In this document: positions 34,055-42,332 of the stretch, piece by piece | Layout of the letters: every line of letters starts with the position of its first letter | How positions within the stretch are numbered: the first letter of the stretch is position 1 | NCBI RefSeq assembly: GCF_900177425.1 | Contig: NZ_LT840184.1 | Span: 5,286,014-5,350,013, forward strand | Direction of reading: 5' to 3' | DNA: 64,000 nucleotides | From: Paenibacillus uliginis N3/975 | Lineage (GTDB): Bacteria > Bacillota > Bacilli > Paenibacillales > Paenibacillaceae | Position numbers and translations under genes: made by a program | Notes under the pieces: generated by a model | What the model was told of the DNA's origin: nothing | Databases searched by the model: none | The model's input: only the letters and a program-made list of their open reading frames with translations

Positions 34055-35365
34055 TTACTTCCCAGCTGTACCGCTGTTCAGTTCCTGAAGCTGTGTTACT
34101 GCTTTGTCTAATGTAGCTTTGACATCTTTGTTGTTATCCCAGATCTCAGCAAGGGCAGCACCTACAGGGGCCCATACGTTACCCATTTCAGGGATAGAAG
34201 GCATTGGCTGGGAGTTCTTGAACTGCTCAGTGAATGCAGATACATATGGATCGTTCTTGATTTGGTCGGATTCTTGAGCTTTTTTGTTCGTTGGTACAGA
34301 ACCTACGAGTTCACTAAGCTGCAATTGAGCTTCTTCTGATGTTGCAAAGTTTGCAAACAGACGGGCTGCATTTGGATATTTGCTGTATGAGTTAACATAC
34401 CAAGCTTTAATACCAGAGAAGGAGACGGCTGGCTGTCCGCCAATGGCTGGGATTGGAGCTACGCCCAGTTTGTCGCCAAGAGCTTCCTTGTAGGTGCCCA
34501 GTTCCCAAGGACCGTTGATGTCGATAGCCAGGTCACCGGAAGTGAACAGACCACGCTTGATGTCCGGAGTAATGTCACCGGATTTTACAGGGAGAACTTC
34601 TTTCAAGCTTGAGTATACTTCCATACTCTTAATAGTGCCTTCGCTGTTAAGTCCGATATCGTTAATGTCTGTACCGCCGTTACCGTAGATGTAACCGCCG
34701 GTCGATGCAAGGAACGGATAGTTAAAGTACAGGTTACCGGTTTCCCACATAATTCCGTATTTATTTTTCGATTTATCTGTAAACGTTTTACTGAATTCGA
34801 TTACTTCTTCAAAGGATTTCGGAGCTTCTTTGATCAAGTCCTTGTTGTAGTACATCAGGTAAGTTTCTGCCGCACGAGGATATCCATACAACACATCGTT
34901 GAAAGTTACACCTTGAATGGCAGCTTCCGTATTCTGATCTCTAGTTTCTGCTTCGAATGAATCATTAGGCAGAACCAGATTAGCAGCTGCAACTTTACCC
35001 AAGTTATCGTGAGGGAACATAACAACGTCAGCAGCCATACCGGAAGGTCCGTCTTGAAGCAGTTTACCTGCTTGGTCCGTAGGGTTCACTTCTTCCAATG
35101 TTACTTCCACGCCATATTTTTCAGTAAATGCTTTAATAACAGCATCTGTATAAGCTCTTTCATCCTTACTTTCCCAAACAACCAGTTTTGCGCCGTCCTC
35201 AGGCTTCAATTCAGGAGCACTTTGATCTGGTGCTGATGTTTTTGCTTCCGTAGAAGGACTTTCTGGTGCTGCTGGTTCAGGAGTAGCTGATTTGCCTCCG
35301 CATGCTGTAATGGACACTGCCATCGTGAAAGCGGCAGCGAGCGTAAGTACTTTTTTCATTTTCAT
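34055..35365 (-). CDS. malE: Maltose/maltodextrin-binding lipoprotein MalE-like
   Basis: 436 residues from ATG 35365 (MKMKKVLTLAAAF), which GAGAGGGG precedes; the frame remains open upstream to 35482 but without support. Lipoprotein signal with lipobox SITAC (Cys about 21), then a Ser/Pro/Glu-rich linker and a substrate-binding fold (LVVWESKDERAYTDAVIKAF, DGPSGMAADVVMFPHDNLGK, FTSGDLAIDINGPWELGTYK). It captures maltodextrins outside the membrane for MalFG. First gene of the operon; promoter overlapped by MalR-like sites. Confidence 0.92.
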   Translation of the reverse strand: MKMKKVLTLAAAFTMAVSITACGGKSATPEPAAPESPSTEAKTSAPDQSAPELKPEDGAKLVVWESKDERAYTDAVIKAFTEKYGVEVTLEEVNPTDQAGKLLQDGPSGMAADVVMFPHDNLGKVAAANLVLPNDSFEAETRDQNTEAAIQGVTFNDVLYGYPRAAETYLMYYNKDLIKEAPKSFEEVIEFSKTFTDKSKNKYGIMWETGNLYFNYPFLASTGGYIYGNGGTDINDIGLNSEGTIKSMEVYSSLKEVLPVKSGDITPDIKRGLFTSGDLAIDINGPWELGTYKEALGDKLGVAPIPAIGGQPAVSFSGIKAWYVNSYSKYPNAARLFANFATSEEAQLQLSELVGSVPTNKKAQESDQIKNDPYVSAFTEQFKNSQPMPSIPEMGNVWAPVGAALAEIWDNNKDVKATLDKAVTQLQELNSGTAGK

Positions 35366-35411
35366 TCCAATATAACCCCTCTCAGTAAAAGTACAGAAAA
35401 TGTTGGAAATC

Positions 35412-35556
35412 TGCGCAAACGATTTCAGAAAATTTTCAAGCTCGCTATTTCTATGTAGAGCCAGCGGGATTTTCCGGGACATCCGTGATTGGAAAGCGCT
35501 TCATCCACTGAAATCATCATACAATAATCAACTTCCGTTGTAAAAACGTTTGCACA
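35412..35556 (-). promoter_or_regulatory. malE promoter with MalR/CcpA-like operators
   Basis: On the minus strand TTTACA (35539-35544) and TATGAT (35516-35521) are 17 bp apart. A GCAAACGTTTTTAC site (35542-35556) overlaps the -35; GATGAAGCGCTTTCC (35487-35502) lies just downstream of the start; ATCGTTTGCGCA (35412-35426) lies in the leader. These resemble LacI-family MalR operators (GCAAACGTTTGC type). Confidence 0.6.
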
Positions 35557-35700
35557 TTGCATTTAAGGTAATTCTTGTGCATTAATCTAATTTTCTCTCC
35601 TGTTTTCGCTGTTTTTCGTAACATATCATGTTTTTGTTAAAAAAACTTTGGAATATCGCCCAATTGTCCATAAATAAAGACAACTATGAAATGCTTTTAA

Positions 35701-35716
35701 ACAAACGTTTGCACTA
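35701..35716 (-). promoter_or_regulatory. Upstream MalR-like operator
   Basis: ACAAACGTTTGCAC contains the dyad CAAACGTTTG and matches the operator over the -35, about 155 bp away, a distance suited to looping by a LacI-family repressor. It sits between the malE promoter and the purD terminator. Confidence 0.5.
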
Positions 35717-35726
35717 AATCAGAATC

Positions 35727-35755
35727 AAAAGACCTGCAGTCACAGCAGGCCTTTT
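35727..35755 (-). terminator. Terminator of the pur operon
   Basis: Stem AAAAGACCTGC / GCAGGCCTTTT (one mismatch) around 7 nt, T-run on the minus strand, 65 nt past the purD stop. Confidence 0.85.
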
Positions 35756-35820
35756 GTCACACACCTCAAAAATGCTATCATGCCTGTTCGATACAAGCGT
35801 ACATCAACCTGTCAGTTGAA

Positions 35821-37089
35821 TTAAACCAAAGCTTTGACGGCAATATCTGTCCGGCTGTGCTTGCCTTCAAAAATAATATGTCCAGCACGCTTATAGGCTT
35901 TGGCACGCGCTGATGCGATGTCGGTACCCATACCAACTACTCCAAGTACACGTCCACCGTTCGTAATCCATCGACCTTCCTCATCGAGAGCCGTTCCGGC
36001 ATGAAACACGATCGAGTCGTTATCCTCGGCATCCAAGCCGGATATAACTAGCCCTTTCGCATAGGAAGCAGGATATCCTCCTGATGCCAAAATGACACAA
36101 ACTGCAGATTCTTCGCTCCACTCCAGCTCCAGCTCCGCAAGACTTCCGTTTACCGCTGCCAAAAATACTTCCAGCAAATCTGTCTTCAGACGCGGTAGCA
36201 CCACCTGTGTCTCAGGATCGCCGAAACGGGCATTAAACTCGATTGTCTTCGGTTTACCGTCCGGTGTAATCATCAATCCCGCGAACAGCACACCCCGGAA
36301 TGGGCGTCCCTCGGACACCATGGCTTTGGCCGTTGGCTTTATGATCGTTTCGATCGCTTCCTCAATGACGGAGTCCGGGATATGCGGCAGAGGAGAATAA
36401 GTGCCCATTCCGCCTGTATTCGGCCCTAAGTCGCCATCAAAGGCCGGTTTATGATCCTGGGCGGCTGACATCGGCTTCACGGTTTCCCCGTCAACAAACG
36501 CTAAAATGGACATTTCCTGTCCCTCCAGGAATTCCTCAATGACAACACGGCTGCCCGCATCTCCGAATACCTTAGACTCCATGATATCGCGAAGTGCTTG
36601 CTCCGCTTCTTCCATCGTACGAGCCACCGTAACCCCTTTGCCTGCGGCTAAACCGTCAGCTTTGATAACGATAGGTGCTTGCTTACTGCGCAAATATTCC
36701 AACGCCTTCTCGAAATCGTCGAATTTCGCGTAGTCCGCTGTTGGAATATTATATTTATGAAGAAGATCCTTCATAAACGTCTTGCTTCCCTCAATTTCTG
36801 CGGCATTTTTACGCGGTCCGAACACGGGAATACCCGCCTCCTCGAACACATCAACGATACCGTCCGCCAAGGGATCATCTGGTCCAACAACGACAAGCCC
36901 GACCTCTTTTTCCTGAGCAAATGCTCTCAATTGTTCGAATGCATTGACAGCGATTGGCACACATTCAGCAAGTTGTGCAATCCCGGCATTTCCGGGTGCG
37001 CAGTATATCGTTCCGGCTTTGGGACTCTTGGACAGCGCCCATACAATGGCATGTTCGCGTCCTCCGCCTCCGATGACTAAAATATCCAT
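35821..37089 (-). CDS. purD: Phosphoribosylamine-glycine ligase (GAR synthetase)
   Basis: 422 residues, ATP-grasp enzyme joining glycine to 5-phosphoribosylamine. Visible: VIGGGGREHAIVWALSKSPK at the start, AAGKGVTVARTMEEAEQALR (about 147-166), PVFGPRKNAAEIEGSKTFMK, and the family motif FNARFGDPETQVVLPRLKTD (about 288-307). GGAGGGG precedes the ATG. Last gene of the operon, followed by its terminator. Length is normal. Confidence 0.96.
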   Translation of the reverse strand: MDILVIGGGGREHAIVWALSKSPKAGTIYCAPGNAGIAQLAECVPIAVNAFEQLRAFAQEKEVGLVVVGPDDPLADGIVDVFEEAGIPVFGPRKNAAEIEGSKTFMKDLLHKYNIPTADYAKFDDFEKALEYLRSKQAPIVIKADGLAAGKGVTVARTMEEAEQALRDIMESKVFGDAGSRVVIEEFLEGQEMSILAFVDGETVKPMSAAQDHKPAFDGDLGPNTGGMGTYSPLPHIPDSVIEEAIETIIKPTAKAMVSEGRPFRGVLFAGLMITPDGKPKTIEFNARFGDPETQVVLPRLKTDLLEVFLAAVNGSLAELELEWSEESAVCVILASGGYPASYAKGLVISGLDAEDNDSIVFHAGTALDEEGRWITNGGRVLGVVGMGTDIASARAKAYKRAGHIIFEGKHSRTDIAVKALV

Positions 37090-37227
37090 GCTTCCCCTCC
37101 CACGAGAAAAGTTCGTTTACGCAAAACCGATTTATGAGATGAATCATTTATAGAGCAAAGGAACCGCCCGGGGCGTCCAGCTTGCATGCTGCCATACCAT
37201 CCCGAATATACGATTCCTCCAACAATT

Positions 37228-38775
37228 CTAGTGTTTGAAATGTCTTACGCCCGTAAATACCATGGCAATCCCGTTCTCATTAGCCACTTTGATCGACTCT
37301 TCATCTTTGATAGAGCCTCCCGGCTGAATCACTGCGGTAATTCCGGCTTTAGCTGCAAATTCCAAAGTGTCTCCCATCGGGAAGAACGCATCCGAAGCAA
37401 GTACCGCTCCTTTAGCCTTCTCACCCGCCTGTTCGATGGCAATGCGCGCTGAACCGACACGGTTCATCTGTCCTGCGCCAACGCCAACAGTCATATCATC
37501 AGCAGCCAGCACAATCGCGTTGGATTTTACATGCTTCACGACTTTCCATCCGAACAAGAGCTGCTTCAGCTCATCTTCTGTTGGCTGACGGTCTGTAACA
37601 ACCTTCAGATCAGTTGCGTCCAGCGAATGAACATCGCTCTCCTGTACGATCATGCCACCTTCAATCGAAGTTACAGCAAGCACACTCTTCCGATCCTTCG
37701 CGGAGCCAAATTCGCCCATTTTCAGCAATCGAATATTTTTCTTCTTCGTTAGCAGCTCCAGCGCTTCCGGTGTGAAATCTGGTGCCAAAACAATCTCCAA
37801 GAAAATATCCTTCAAAAGCTCAGCTGTCGGTCCGTCTACCGTGCGGTTCGCTGCTACAATGCCGCCGAAAATTGAGGTTGGATCGGCTGCATGAGCTTTT
37901 TTGAACGCTTCAAGCACATTAGTTCCTACGCCCACGCCGCAAGGGTTCATATGTTTTACCGCAACTACAGCCGGCTCATCGAATTCCTTCACAATTTGCA
38001 GTGCTGCATTGGCATCATTAATGTTGTTGTACGATAATTCCTTGCCGTGAAGCTGTTCAGCTGTAGTCAAAGTACCAGACGGAGCCAGCGGTTTCTTATA
38101 AAATGCCGCTTTCTGGTGCGGGTTCTCGCCATAACGCAAATCCTGAATTTTCTCATAGGTTACGCTAAAGCGTTCCGGCAGCGGATCGCCTGTCACATTC
38201 GACAAATACTCGGAAATAAGCGTGTCATACGCTCCAGTATGACGGAACACCTTAGCTGCAAGACGTTTACGTGTTTCAAATGTCGTATCTCCATCTGCTC
38301 GGATTTCCTCGAGTACGGCGCTATAATCGTCCGCATCTACAATTACACTGACAAAAGCGTGATTTTTCGCGGCGGAACGGAGCATCGTCGGACCACCGAT
38401 GTCGATATTCTCAATCGCATCCTCGTATTCGACATCCGGCTTAGCAATAGTCTCCTGGAACGGATACAGATTCACAACAACCAGATCGATATAATCGAGG
38501 CCCAAATCCTGCATCTGGCGGCGGTGCTCGCTGCTATCACGCACAGCCAACAAGCCGCTGTGTACAGCCGGATGAAGTGTCTTCACACGTCCGTCCAAAA
38601 TTTCCGGAAAGCCCGTTACGTCTGATATGCCGATAACCGGCACTCCCTCTTTCGCTAGCAGACTTTTTGTGCCTCCTGTTGAAATAATCTCCACCCCGAG
38701 AGAAGCCAATTCGCGGCAAAACTCCACGATTCCCGTCTTATCTGAAACGCTAACCAGCGCTCTTTTGATACTCAC
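37228..38775 (-). CDS. purH: Bifunctional AICAR formyltransferase/IMP cyclohydrolase
   Basis: 515 residues from GTG 38775 (MSIKRALVSVSDK, the usual opening), 7 nt after GGGAGG; the ATG six bases upstream abuts that site. N-terminal IMP cyclohydrolase/MGS-like domain (about 1-150: GVEIISTGGTKSLLAKEGVP, EILDGRVKTLHP) and C-terminal AICAR transformylase (about 200-515: YGENPHQKAAFYKK, VAVKHMNPCGVGVG). It catalyses the last two steps of IMP synthesis. Confidence 0.96.
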   Translation of the reverse strand: MSIKRALVSVSDKTGIVEFCRELASLGVEIISTGGTKSLLAKEGVPVIGISDVTGFPEILDGRVKTLHPAVHSGLLAVRDSSEHRRQMQDLGLDYIDLVVVNLYPFQETIAKPDVEYEDAIENIDIGGPTMLRSAAKNHAFVSVIVDADDYSAVLEEIRADGDTTFETRKRLAAKVFRHTGAYDTLISEYLSNVTGDPLPERFSVTYEKIQDLRYGENPHQKAAFYKKPLAPSGTLTTAEQLHGKELSYNNINDANAALQIVKEFDEPAVVAVKHMNPCGVGVGTNVLEAFKKAHAADPTSIFGGIVAANRTVDGPTAELLKDIFLEIVLAPDFTPEALELLTKKKNIRLLKMGEFGSAKDRKSVLAVTSIEGGMIVQESDVHSLDATDLKVVTDRQPTEDELKQLLFGWKVVKHVKSNAIVLAADDMTVGVGAGQMNRVGSARIAIEQAGEKAKGAVLASDAFFPMGDTLEFAAKAGITAVIQPGGSIKDEESIKVANENGIAMVFTGVRHFKH

Positions 38776-38913
38776 GTTCATTCCTCCCTAACATTTTCGA
38801 AAGTTACCCATATGTTTGTCTTGTTACGTAAATGCTGTCGATAAGAGATAATTCCTAAAGTATTTCCCGAGAAATATCGAACATGTCGATGATTGGGCGT
38901 CCCTTGTCCGGTT

Positions 38914-39537
38914 TTACCGTTTTCCCGGTGCAGCAATCGCCACGTTACGCCCAATCAGCTCAATTCGCCCCGCTGTGAACCAGGATACGACTTCCGGGTA
39001 CAGCTGCTGCTCTACGGCGTGAATCCGTTCGGCAAGGGATGTTTCGTCATCTCCCTCAACAACTTCTACGGCACGCTGAGCAATAACCGGGCCTGTATCC
39101 ATACCCCCGTCGACAAAATGAACGGTGACTCCTGTCATCTTCACCCCATACTCCAACGCCTGTCCAATCGCATTTTTACCTGAAAACGAAGGTAAGAGAG
39201 ATGGGTGAATGTTAATCATCCGGCCGGAGTAAGGCTCTACCAGGACAGAGGTTAACAACCGCATATAGCCAGCGAGAACGATCAAATCGATCCCGCTTTT
39301 TTGCAGCTCTGCCGCAATCTCGCGCTCATAATCCTCTCTGGATGCATAATCCTTCGGCTGGAATACAAAGCTCTCGATCCCCGCTTCACGTGCACGCTGG
39401 ACGACGGGTGCCTGCGGCTTGTCACATACCAATAGACTAATTTCTCCACCCAGTGCGCCACTGGCTTGCGCATCAACCAAACTCTGAAAGTTGCTTCCCC
39501 TGCCGGAAGCGAACACCGCAATCCGGTAAGAACCCAT
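38914..39537 (-). CDS. purN: Phosphoribosylglycinamide formyltransferase
   Basis: 207 residues; transfers formyl from 10-formyl-THF to GAR. Visible: VFASGRGSNFQSLVDAQ (about 8-24), the catalytic segment MINIHPSLLPSFSGKNAIGQ (Asn and His about 106-108) and GVTVHFVDGGMDTGPVIAQR. It overlaps purM: the purM stop and purN start share TAATG. A 130-bp gap follows before purH. Confidence 0.95.
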   Translation of the reverse strand: MGSYRIAVFASGRGSNFQSLVDAQASGALGGEISLLVCDKPQAPVVQRAREAGIESFVFQPKDYASREDYEREIAAELQKSGIDLIVLAGYMRLLTSVLVEPYSGRMINIHPSLLPSFSGKNAIGQALEYGVKMTGVTVHFVDGGMDTGPVIAQRAVEVVEGDDETSLAERIHAVEQQLYPEVVSWFTAGRIELIGRNVAIAAPGKR

Positions 39538-40577
39538 TACACATCCGCTCCTGTAAAGGTAACCACACGCTCTCCGTCTGTTACACGTCCGATAACATAA
39601 GGCTCTTCCCCTGAGGAACGCAAAAGCTGTAGTGCCTTGTCAGCATTCTGTTCTGCAACGATAACAACCATGCCAATCCCCATATTAAATGTCGTAAACA
39701 TGTCTTTGTTCGAGATATCGCCCTGTTCCTGCATCAGTTTGAATATCGGCAGAATCGGCCATGAACCGTATTCGATGTCGACATTGACGTGATCCGGCAG
39801 CATCCGCGGAATATTTTCGATAAATCCGCCGCCTGTAATATGAGCCATACCCTTCACTTCAATCTCTTTCATAAGAGCCAACAGTGATTTAACATAAATC
39901 TTCGTTGGAGTGAGCAGCGCGTCTCCGAGAGACTTGCCAAGCTCAGGCATTATCTGATCTAGTGTATATCCCGACTGTTCCAACAGCAGCTTGCGAACGA
40001 GCGAGAAACCGTTGCTGTGTACGCCGCTTGAAGCCAGACCTAGGACGACGTCGCTAGATGCAATCGATGATCCGTTAATCATCTTGCTCTTGTCGACAAT
40101 ACCGACAGTAAAACCGGCGATATCATACTCACCCTCTGCATACATCCCGGGCATTTCAGCCGTTTCTCCGCCAATCAGAGCACAACCAGCCTGATTACAA
40201 CCATCGGCAATCCCTTTGACAATCGACTCAATTTTCGCGGGAATGACTTTATCACAAGCTAAATAATCGAGAAAAAAGAGCGGTTCCGCGCCTTGCACCA
40301 CAACGTCGTTTACGCACATGGCTACCGCGTCAATTCCGATAGTATCATGACGATCCATCGCAAATGCAAGCTTCAGCTTTGTGCCGACGCCGTCGGTACC
40401 TGAGACGAGAACCGGCTCTTCATATTGATCCTTATTCAGTTGGAACAGAGCTCCAAAACCACCAAGGTCCGTCATAACTTCCGGTCTGAAAGTCGTTTTG
40501 ACGTGCTTTTTCATCCGTTCTACAGCTTCATTGCCTGCAGCAATATCTACACCGGCGTTTTTATAAGTATCAGACAC
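39537..40577 (-). CDS. purM: Phosphoribosylformylglycinamidine cyclo-ligase (AIR synthetase)
   Basis: 346 residues; ATP-dependent ring closure of FGAM to AIR. It shows GTDGVGTKLKLAFAMDRHDT (about 60-79), CVNDVVVQGAEPLFFLDYLA (about 87-106), GGETAEMPGMYAEGEYDIAG and MAHITGGGFIENIPRML. Overlaps purN by TAATG. The 276-nt gap to purF contains a hairpin. Normal length. Confidence 0.96.
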   Translation of the reverse strand: MSDTYKNAGVDIAAGNEAVERMKKHVKTTFRPEVMTDLGGFGALFQLNKDQYEEPVLVSGTDGVGTKLKLAFAMDRHDTIGIDAVAMCVNDVVVQGAEPLFFLDYLACDKVIPAKIESIVKGIADGCNQAGCALIGGETAEMPGMYAEGEYDIAGFTVGIVDKSKMINGSSIASSDVVLGLASSGVHSNGFSLVRKLLLEQSGYTLDQIMPELGKSLGDALLTPTKIYVKSLLALMKEIEVKGMAHITGGGFIENIPRMLPDHVNVDIEYGSWPILPIFKLMQEQGDISNKDMFTTFNMGIGMVVIVAEQNADKALQLLRSSGEEPYVIGRVTDGERVVTFTGADV

Positions 40578-40853
40578 GCGCTTTACACTCCTTTGTTAAA
40601 GAGAGAATTAAGTTGAATAATGTTTAATAGCCTTAATGACTCAGCAGACAAGCCTAAACGGCTTCACCGTCTTTAACGGCCAAAGCTTACGTTTCGCGAA
40701 AGAATATAAGCCAAGTATCAATATGAAATTTATACTTTCTATATTTTAAAAGAATGATTATCCGGAGACAGCCGTACACTTGCCCCTTGGCTGCTCCAGA
40801 ATCATTTAAAGAGGTTGTTCAAAAAGTCCGACTTTTTGAACACGCATTTAAAA
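40578..40853 (-). other. purM-purF gap with hairpin at 40817-40841
   Basis: No gene seen. The perfect stem GTTCAAAAAGT / ACTTTTTGAAC around CGG lies 13 nt after the purF stop. It lacks a T-run, so it may process or stabilise mRNA and lower expression of the last genes rather than end it. Confidence 0.5.
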
Positions 40854-42332
40854 TCAGCAGCTGCAACCCATCTTTTCCTCACCGTTAAAATCAATCTGTG
40901 TTGGGTATTCGTTGTCAAAACATGCCATACATAACCCACCCTTGTAACTCTTCTCGTCATATCCGCCAATCGCTGTAATCAGTCCTTCCGGACTTAAGAA
41001 CGACAAGGAGTCCGCATTGATCTCCTTGCATATCTCCTCCACGCTCTTCCCGGAAGCAATAAGCTCCCGGCGATTCGGTGTATCTATTCCGTAGAAGCAA
41101 GGATTCTTGAACGGCGGTGAAGTAATGCGGACATGCACTTCCGCAGCTCCCGCATCCCGCAGCAGATTCACAATCCGGCGGGATGTTGTCCCGCGTACGA
41201 TAGAGTCGTCAATCATCACAACACGTTTGCCTTCCACAACACGCCGCACGGCGCTCAGCTTCATCTTCACGCCCTGCTCACGAAGCTCCTGGCTCGGCTG
41301 GATAAAGGTCCGGCCGGTATATTTGTTCTTGATCAGCCCCAGCTCATATGGAATGCCCGTCTGTTCAGCATAACCGATCGCGGCTGAAATACTGGAATCG
41401 GGAACACCTGTCACGACATCCGCATCCACGAACGATTCCAGTGCCATCCGGCTGCCCATGCGTTTGCGTGCAGAGTGTAGATTCGATCCGTTCAGGTCAC
41501 TGTCCGGACGGGAGAAATAAATATACTCCATCGCGCACAGTGCTTTTTGCGCAGGTTCCGTATAGCGATCCTCATGCAGTCCGTTTACGTCCAGTACGAG
41601 CAACTCACCCGGCGCGATGTCACGAATCGGCTCAGCTCCGATTACCTCCATTGCGCACGTTTCAGAGGCAAAAATATAGGCATTGCCGAGCCGACCCATC
41701 GTCAAGGGACGGAGTCCGTTCGGATCGGAAGCGACAAGCAACTTGTCGTTGGTCATAAGCAGAAACGCGAATCCGCCAACAAGGCGCTGCAGAGCATCCT
41801 TCGCTGCCTCGACAAAATCCTTAGGCGAGCGCGCGATCAAGTGAGCGATGACTTCCGTATCACTTGTGGTCTGGAAGATCGAACCCGAATTCTCAAGCTC
41901 ATGCCGAAGCTTCGGCTCATTAACAATGTTGCCGTTCGTGGCAATGGCCAGATTACCTTCACGGTACTTAAACACGAGCGGCTGCGCATTACTCAGCTGG
42001 CTGTCTCCGCTGGTAGAGTAACGAACATGTCCGATCGACATATCACCCGTTAACGATTCCAGCCGATCCTTGTCAAACACTTCCTTGACCAGCCCCATCC
42101 CACGATGGTAGTTAAACTGTTGGCCGTCAGCCACGCAGATCCCTGCGCTTTCCTCACCCCGGTGCTGCAGGGCATGCAGACCGTAATAGGACAATGAGGC
42201 GGCATCCGGGTGTCCGAATACCCCGAACACGCCGCACTCCTCTTTGAGCGTATCGAAAATATCGCTCTGTCCTGTTCCTTCGTTATAGTAATCGCCAGTC
42301 CATAATCCTTCCGGTGTTATTTCATGCGGCAT
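40854..42332 (-). CDS. purF: Amidophosphoribosyltransferase
   Basis: 492 residues; first committed step, PRPP plus glutamine to phosphoribosylamine. The catalytic Cys after propeptide cleavage is Cys33 in EECGVFGVFGHPDA, implying a 32-residue propeptide, longer than the 11 residues of B. subtilis PurF. The PRPP-binding motif VVMIDDSIVRGTTSRRIVNL lies at about 365-384, and iron-sulfur cysteines include GGLCMACFDNEYPTQ near the C-terminus. Its start overlaps the purL end by 16 bp; GGGAGG in purL is its ribosome site. Confidence 0.96.
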   Translation of the reverse strand: MPHEITPEGLWTGDYYNEGTGQSDIFDTLKEECGVFGVFGHPDAASLSYYGLHALQHRGEESAGICVADGQQFNYHRGMGLVKEVFDKDRLESLTGDMSIGHVRYSTSGDSQLSNAQPLVFKYREGNLAIATNGNIVNEPKLRHELENSGSIFQTTSDTEVIAHLIARSPKDFVEAAKDALQRLVGGFAFLLMTNDKLLVASDPNGLRPLTMGRLGNAYIFASETCAMEVIGAEPIRDIAPGELLVLDVNGLHEDRYTEPAQKALCAMEYIYFSRPDSDLNGSNLHSARKRMGSRMALESFVDADVVTGVPDSSISAAIGYAEQTGIPYELGLIKNKYTGRTFIQPSQELREQGVKMKLSAVRRVVEGKRVVMIDDSIVRGTTSRRIVNLLRDAGAAEVHVRITSPPFKNPCFYGIDTPNRRELIASGKSVEEICKEINADSLSFLSPEGLITAIGGYDEKSYKGGLCMACFDNEYPTQIDFNGEEKMGCSC

